Of a stretch of 46,653 nt of DNA, positions 42,752 through 46,653 are shown piece after piece. Positions within the stretch are counted from its first letter, which is position 1. Every line of letters begins with the position of its first letter. Under the pieces are notes generated by a model that made no database searches, had not been told where the DNA came from, and saw nothing but the letters and a program-made list of their open reading frames with translations. Origin of the DNA: Oscillospiraceae bacterium (lineage in GTDB: Bacteria; Bacillota; Clostridia; Saccharofermentanales; Saccharofermentanaceae); contig CACZMA010000011.1 of NCBI GenBank assembly GCA_902782125.1, forward strand, positions 1 to 46,653. Reading direction: 5' to 3'. The position numbers and the translations under genes were made by a program.

Positions 42752-43444
42752 TTGAACGACGACAGGAACATTCCGGTAGAAGATAAGGATTCACCCTTCG
42801 CAGACGAGACGCTCACCGCGGAGCAGCAGAACTACTCCGACGAGCAGCGCGCGGCGAGGGAGAAAGCCGTAAGCAAGCACACGATCGCAGAAGAAGTGTT
42901 GGACTGGCTCCGCACCATCTGCATCGGCGTCATCGCAGGCGTGCTCATCGTTGTGTTCGTACTGCAGAGAGACAACGTCTACGGCCCGTCCATGATGCCC
43001 ACGCTGAATTCCGGCGACGTGGTGTTCACGCAGAAGATATCGACATACTTCAGCAACTACAGCAGGGGCGATATCGTCATCCTGAACGGCCAGGGCATGG
43101 AGGGCTATACCAAGTCCGAGTATCTGGTAAAGCGCATCATCGGCCTCCCCGGAGAGACGGTCAAGATCGAAGACGGCAACGTCTACATCAAGCCCGCTGA
43201 CGGCACGGACTTCTACATCCTCGAAGAGAGCTACCTGCCCGAAGGCACCAAGACCACCATGATGGACTACGGCCTCGCGCAGGGCTACGACGAAGTGGTG
43301 CTGGGCCCGGACGAGTATTTCTGCCTGGGCGACAACAGGCCGGTCAGCAATGACTCGAGGAACCTGGGACCGTTCACCAAGGACCGCATCGTGGCAGTCG
43401 CATTCCTGAGGATCTTCCCCGTCAGCGACATCAAGTTACTGTAA
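42752..43444 (+). CDS. lepB: signal peptidase I
   Basis: 230 residues. A charged cytoplasmic N-terminal tail of about 50 residues, one membrane helix (about 52-70), the catalytic Ser in GPSMMPTL, the catalytic Lys in YLVKRIIGLPGE, and GDNRPVSNDSRN near the end. It cleaves signal peptides outside the membrane. TTG start with AAGGAGA 6 bases upstream, 11 bases after aspS. Confidence 0.96.
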   Translation: MNDDRNIPVEDKDSPFADETLTAEQQNYSDEQRAAREKAVSKHTIAEEVLDWLRTICIGVIAGVLIVVFVLQRDNVYGPSMMPTLNSGDVVFTQKISTYFSNYSRGDIVILNGQGMEGYTKSEYLVKRIIGLPGETVKIEDGNVYIKPADGTDFYILEESYLPEGTKTTMMDYGLAQGYDEVVLGPDEYFCLGDNRPVSNDSRNLGPFTKDRIVAVAFLRIFPVSDIKLL

Positions 43445-43462
43445 GAGTAAGTTAGGATACAA

Positions 43463-45274
43463 ATGGACGAAAGACAAAAGTACATACGTAACTTCTGCAT
43501 CATCGCACACATCGACCACGGCAAGTCGACTCTTGCCGACAGGCTCATCGAGCACACGCACGTCAAGGAAAAGCGCGAGATGCAGGACCAGATCCTCGAC
43601 AACATGGACATCGAGCGTGAGCGCGGCATCACGATAAAGTCGCAGGCAGTAAGGCTTCCTTACAAGGCTGCAGACGGACATGAGTATATGCTGAACCTCA
43701 TCGACACTCCAGGCCACGTCGACTTCAACTACGAGGTCTCGAGATCGCTTGCAGCTTGCGACGGTGCGATCCTCGTTGTCGACTCATCGCAGGGAGTGGA
43801 GGCGCAGACACTGGCTAATGTGTATCTGGCCGTTGATGCCGACCTCGAGGTCCTTCCCGTAATAAACAAGATCGACCTTCCTTCCGCGCGCCCCGAAGAG
43901 GTCCGCCGCGAGATAGAAGACGATATCGGAATAGACGCATCCTACGCACCCCTGATCTCGGCCAAGAGCGACATCAACATAGACGAAGTGCTCGAGAAGA
44001 TCGTCGAGTATCTGCCCGCACCGGATGCGGATACGAACGCGCCTCTGCAGGCACTTGTTTTCGATTCCAAGTATGATCCGTACAAGGGCGTCATCGTCAG
44101 CGTGCGCGTTAAGAAGGGCGCGCTCAGGCAGGGCGACAGGATCCGCGCGATGCACACGGGCAAGGAGTTCACGGTAACGGAGCTCGGTTTCTTTGCGCCG
44201 GGCGAACTCGTTCCCGCTGACAGCCTGATGGCAGGCGAGGTAGGTTATATCTGCGCGTCCATCAAGAACGTCGGCGATACGGCTCCGGGAGATACGATCA
44301 CTCTGGCGGACAACCCCGCACCCGAGCCCCTCATCGGATACAAGGGCATACAGCAGATGGTGTTCTGCGGAATCTATCCGGTGGACGGCGCGAGGTACGG
44401 CGACCTGAAGGATGCCCTCGAGAAGCTGAGGCTGAACGATGCGGCGCTGTCTTTCGATGCCGAGACGTCTGCGGCTCTGGGCTTCGGCTTCAGATGCGGC
44501 TTCCTCGGCCTTCTGCACTACGAAGTGATCCAGGAAAGGCTCGAGCGCGAGTTCAACTTAGACCTCATCAGCACGGCGCCTTCCGTTATCTATCACATAT
44601 ACCTCACCAGCGGCGAGATGGTCGAGTGCTCCAACCCGACGAACATGCCGCCGGTCGACACGATCGACTACATGGAAGAGCCCGTCGTCAAGGCGACGAT
44701 AATGCTCCCCAAAGACTACGTCGGCAACATAATGGAGCTCTGCCAGGACAGGCGCGGCGAGTACCTCGATATGAAGTACCTCGACGAGAAACGTGTCATG
44801 CTCCACTACAAGCTCCCGCTGAACGAGATAATCTACGACTTTTTCGACGCGCTGAAGTCCCGCACCCGCGGATACGCTTCACTCGACTACGAGCCTGCCG
44901 GCTACGAGAAGAGCAAGCTGGTCAAGCTCGACATCCTGCTCAACGGCGACGCGGTCGACGCACTGTCTTTCATCGTCCACGCGGACAAGGCGTACGCGCG
45001 CGGCAGAAGGATGTGCGAGAAGCTCAAGGAGAACATCCCGAGGCAGCAGTTCGAGATCCCGGTCCAGGCTGCGATCGGCGGCAAGATCATCGCCAGGGAG
45101 ACCATCCGCGCATACCGCAAAGACGTCACCGCGAAATGCTACGGCGGCGACATCTCCCGTAAGAAGAAGCTCCTCGAAAAGCAGAAGGAAGGCAAGAAGC
45201 GCATGCGCCAGGTAGGTTCCGTTGATGTTCCGCAGGAAGCGTTCATGAGCGTTCTTAAGTTAGATGACGAGTGA
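43463..45274 (+). CDS. lepA: elongation factor 4 (LepA GTPase)
   Basis: 603 residues, the normal length. The G domain has [17 protein letters not shown] and NKIDLPSA; the LepA-specific C-terminal domain ends [20 protein letters not shown]. It acts on stalled or back-translocating ribosomes. Starts 18 bases after lepB. Confidence 0.98.
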   Translation: MDERQKYIRNFCIIAHIDHGKSTLADRLIEHTHVKEKREMQDQILDNMDIERERGITIKSQAVRLPYKAADGHEYMLNLIDTPGHVDFNYEVSRSLAACDGAILVVDSSQGVEAQTLANVYLAVDADLEVLPVINKIDLPSARPEEVRREIEDDIGIDASYAPLISAKSDINIDEVLEKIVEYLPAPDADTNAPLQALVFDSKYDPYKGVIVSVRVKKGALRQGDRIRAMHTGKEFTVTELGFFAPGELVPADSLMAGEVGYICASIKNVGDTAPGDTITLADNPAPEPLIGYKGIQQMVFCGIYPVDGARYGDLKDALEKLRLNDAALSFDAETSAALGFGFRCGFLGLLHYEVIQERLEREFNLDLISTAPSVIYHIYLTSGEMVECSNPTNMPPVDTIDYMEEPVVKATIMLPKDYVGNIMELCQDRRGEYLDMKYLDEKRVMLHYKLPLNEIIYDFFDALKSRTRGYASLDYEPAGYEKSKLVKLDILLNGDAVDALSFIVHADKAYARGRRMCEKLKENIPRQQFEIPVQAAIGGKIIARETIRAYRKDVTAKCYGGDISRKKKLLEKQKEGKKRMRQVGSVDVPQEAFMSVLKLDDE

Positions 45275-45354
45275 AGCGCAATGCTCGCTTTAGTCCTCGC
45301 CGCTGCGCGTCTGCGGAAGTCCGCTCGCATCACGCATCACTCTTAGTATTAATT

Positions 45355-45381
45355 ACGTCTCACAATACATGAGGCGTTTTT
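45355..45381 (+). terminator. Rho-independent terminator after lepA
   Basis: ACGTCTCA pairs with TGAGGCGT (one T-G pair) around CAATACA-type loop, then TTTTTATT. It lies about 80 bases after the lepA stop. Confidence 0.85.
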
Positions 45382-45436
45382 ATTGCAATCAAAGCAGGGT
45401 AGATGCTATTCTTTTGTAAAAAAGGGGGCATAGGAC

Positions 45437-45937
45437 ATGGCAGAAAATAACGAGATGTTCGAGCAGTACAACGAATACCCGAAGAACATAGATTTTGATG
45501 CCGGGATAATGAAGAAGAATGCTGAGAAGATGCTCGGCATGGCAGCGGGTATCAGTGTCCTGATGGTGGCCCTGACTTTTCTTATAAATGAGCCCATCTT
45601 TTTTTTACTCAGGCGCTTCGGCGTTGGGTGCGTGGTTATTGTGGCAGTCATGTTCGTGATGCTGCTGATCAACACCGGAAGGGTGGTGGAGAGCGTCAGG
45701 ATCGAGCGGGACGGGTTCTATATCAATGCCGATTTCTACGAGCTTGATGGCACCAAGGTGAAGATCGCGCCGTTCCTGCCGTTTGCGGGCAAGGCTGACA
45801 ACATCTACATCACGGTCAAGTCCGGGGGCAAAAAGAAGAAATACTGGGCGGGATGCAACGAAGACATTCACGCCTCCGCCAGAAGAGACCAGATTAAGAG
45901 CGAACTTAAGAAGCTCTCGCCGGATCTCGTGAAGTAA
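45437..45937 (+). CDS. two-helix membrane protein of unknown function
   Basis: 166 residues. Two adjacent membrane helices (about 35-52 and 57-78) are followed by a beta-rich cytoplasmic or outer domain with a YWAGCNEDIHASARRDQIKS stretch. No family recognised; similar short PH-like membrane proteins are common in Clostridia. AGGGGG precedes the ATG. Confidence 0.7.
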   Translation: MAENNEMFEQYNEYPKNIDFDAGIMKKNAEKMLGMAAGISVLMVALTFLINEPIFFLLRRFGVGCVVIVAVMFVMLLINTGRVVESVRIERDGFYINADFYELDGTKVKIAPFLPFAGKADNIYITVKSGGKKKKYWAGCNEDIHASARRDQIKSELKKLSPDLVK

Positions 45938-45979
45938 ACCTGCCAAACTATTGCCGAACCTGCCGCGGGCTGGGACAGG

Positions 45980-45985
45980 TATAAT
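45980..45985 (+). promoter_or_regulatory. -10 box of the small lipoprotein gene
   Basis: TATAAT ending 6 bases before the ATG at 45992; no usable ribosome site between them. The -35 is weak. Confidence 0.45.
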
Positions 45986-45991
45986 GGGGCC

Positions 45992-46327
45992 ATGAAGAAA
46001 ACAATAACAATCGTTCTTGCGGTGCTAACTATCAGCACCACTATGCTCTTAACCACGGGCTGCTGGATCTTCAAATACGATCCGGACTACGAGCACACTT
46101 TCGAATCCCCGTCGGGCGAGAAGTCCGTGACGGTCAGGTGCGACTGGGTGTGCCGCCCGGACGTGTACTATGAAGACGAGTGCATCTTCGAGTACGAAGG
46201 CTCAGGCTTCATGGAGGACATTCAATGGGAAGTCGAGTGGGTCTCTGAAGACGAGATCATCCTAAGTGCCCCGTCGGCGAAGGCCAAATACAGCGACGAA
46301 GTCTACACGATCAAGCTGCCGGATTAA
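45992..46327 (+). CDS. small lipoprotein (DUF5412-like)
   Basis: 111 residues. Signal peptide with lipobox LTTGC, then FKYDPDYEHTFESPSGEKSV and a beta-strand pattern ending EIILSAPSAKAKY, similar to the DUF5412 type of small Firmicutes lipoproteins. Function unknown. The mRNA is probably leaderless. It ends next to the convergent truncated gene at the right edge. Confidence 0.75.
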   Translation: MKKTITIVLAVLTISTTMLLTTGCWIFKYDPDYEHTFESPSGEKSVTVRCDWVCRPDVYYEDECIFEYEGSGFMEDIQWEVEWVSEDEIILSAPSAKAKYSDEVYTIKLPD

Positions 46328-46328
46328 C

Positions 46329-46554
46329 TTAATCTTCAAACCCCTCATACACGCTCATATCGTAAGCCACAATCTCCACGGCGATGCACATCGAATTGAA
46401 CGCATCGTAGTCAGCGTCGCCGAAGCACTCAAAGCACTCGTTTCCCTCCAGGTCGATCCCGGTCATCTCTTCGAACGCGCGTAGCTCCTCCATATCGGTT
46501 ATCAGCATCTTGCATGGCTGCTGATCTCCACTGTGTGCGTAGAATGTGACTGAA
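46329..46554 (-). pseudogene. small acidic protein gene truncated by the IS
   Basis: About 75 residues remain (HSVTFYAHSGDQQPCKMLIT, then ...FECFGDADYDAFNSMC...). The frame runs up to the IS junction at 46554/46555; the GTG that could start it (46559-46557) belongs to the IS end, and a TGA in the same frame lies just beyond. The original start and promoter are therefore lost. No family is recognised. Confidence 0.6.
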
Positions 46555-46653
46555 TGCACTAGTCAAGCAAAAGTAGACACATAAACAAGGAATATATACC
46601 CTTAATTCGAACTGTAGACAGCTTTGTACTCTTTGGGAGTCATGTAATTCAAA
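46555..46653 (-). mobile_element. 3' end of an IS3-family-like insertion sequence (right copy)
   Basis: Exact reverse complement of bases 1-99. It begins TGCACTAG at the host junction, agreeing with the TG of IS3-family termini. The transposase end (46602-46652) reads out of the window on the minus strand. The insertion removed the 5' part of the gene to its left. Confidence 0.65.
46602..46652 (-). CDS. transposase C-terminal fragment (right copy)
   Basis: Same 16 residues as 2-52, read on the minus strand and cut by the window edge. Confidence 0.55.
   Translation of the reverse strand: MNYMTPKEYKAVYSSN

Noticed and set aside
46329..46559. Complete 76-residue gene at the right edge
   Set aside because: Its only start codon is inside the IS end, so the gene is truncated rather than complete.
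1..46653. Composite transposon bounded by the two IS ends
   Set aside because: The interior holds essential genes (hisS, aspS, dnaK, lepA), so the 46 kb is not a movable unit; an assembly break at a shared IS is simpler.

Overview
The window (46,653 bases) looks like chromosome of a Gram-positive Clostridia-type bacterium, possibly from the gut or rumen. The reasons are a CIRCE/HrcA heat-shock operon, strong AAGGAGG-type ribosome binding sites, lipoproteins with a Gram-positive style lipobox, a ChW-repeat secreted protein, a CD1871A-family CXXC peptide and remnants of a Tn916-type xis/int module. I cannot place it to genus. No tRNA, rRNA, CRISPR array or phage structural gene was recognised.

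Ends. Bases 1-99 and 46555-46653 are perfect inverted copies of the same 99 bp. They are the 3' end of a probable IS3-family insertion sequence: the last codons of its transposase, then a terminus ending CA (TG when read inward). The window is therefore bracketed by two inverted copies of one IS end. Either two real insertions or an assembly break at a shared repeat explains this. The right copy cuts off the 5' end of a small gene.

0.2-5.2 kb (minus strand) is a three-gene signalling operon: a FecR-domain anchor protein with a Pro/Thr linker, a CHASE2 class III nucleotide cyclase, and an unusual metallo-beta-lactamase-fold/GAF/GGDEF fusion. 5.4-12.8 kb (plus strand) is an operon of M13 metallopeptidase lipoprotein, FtsX-type permease, ABC ATPase, LytTR response regulator and GHKL sensor kinase. 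It is preceded by two 15-bp direct repeats 21 bp apart that look like the LytTR binding site. 12.9-15.7 kb is a decaying, more AT-rich patch: a frameshifted lipoprotein, a DUF4143 ATPase behind two copies of an inverted repeat, and broken xis and int genes. 15.7-22.5 kb holds a low-molecular-weight phosphatase, a TlpA/CXXC-peptide/4Fe-4S redox operon, an EAL phosphodiesterase and a solute-binding-type lipoprotein.

22.5-29.2 kb is the heat-shock operon hrcA-grpE-clpP-dnaK-dnaJ-prmA under a perfect CIRCE operator. clpP sits inside it, which is uncommon. 29.3-39.5 kb is the most unusual part. It has a ThiD-like protein with a long Ala/Pro tail; a tandem array of four two-fold-nested hairpin units with compensatory base changes, and a fifth unit 3 kb away; a lipoprotein; a membrane diguanylate cyclase; a higBA toxin-antitoxin pair; an ECF sigma factor fused to a membrane anchor and a large extracytoplasmic domain; a type I toxin (27 aa) with a convergent small RNA; a membrane protein; and a ChW-repeat secreted protein. 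The same bipartite promoter-like motif lies upstream of the sigma-factor gene and of the membrane protein/ChW pair, and a remnant of a second sigma-sensor gene lies next to a third copy. This suggests a self-regulated ECF regulon that has duplicated and decayed.

39.6-46.5 kb returns to core genes: hisS, aspS, lepB and lepA, then two small envelope proteins and the IS-truncated gene. A 43-bp hairpin repeat occurs three times in intergenic DNA (5.4, 20.0 and 22.5 kb). Three genes have a -10 box 6-7 bases before the ATG and no ribosome binding site, as expected for leaderless mRNAs.
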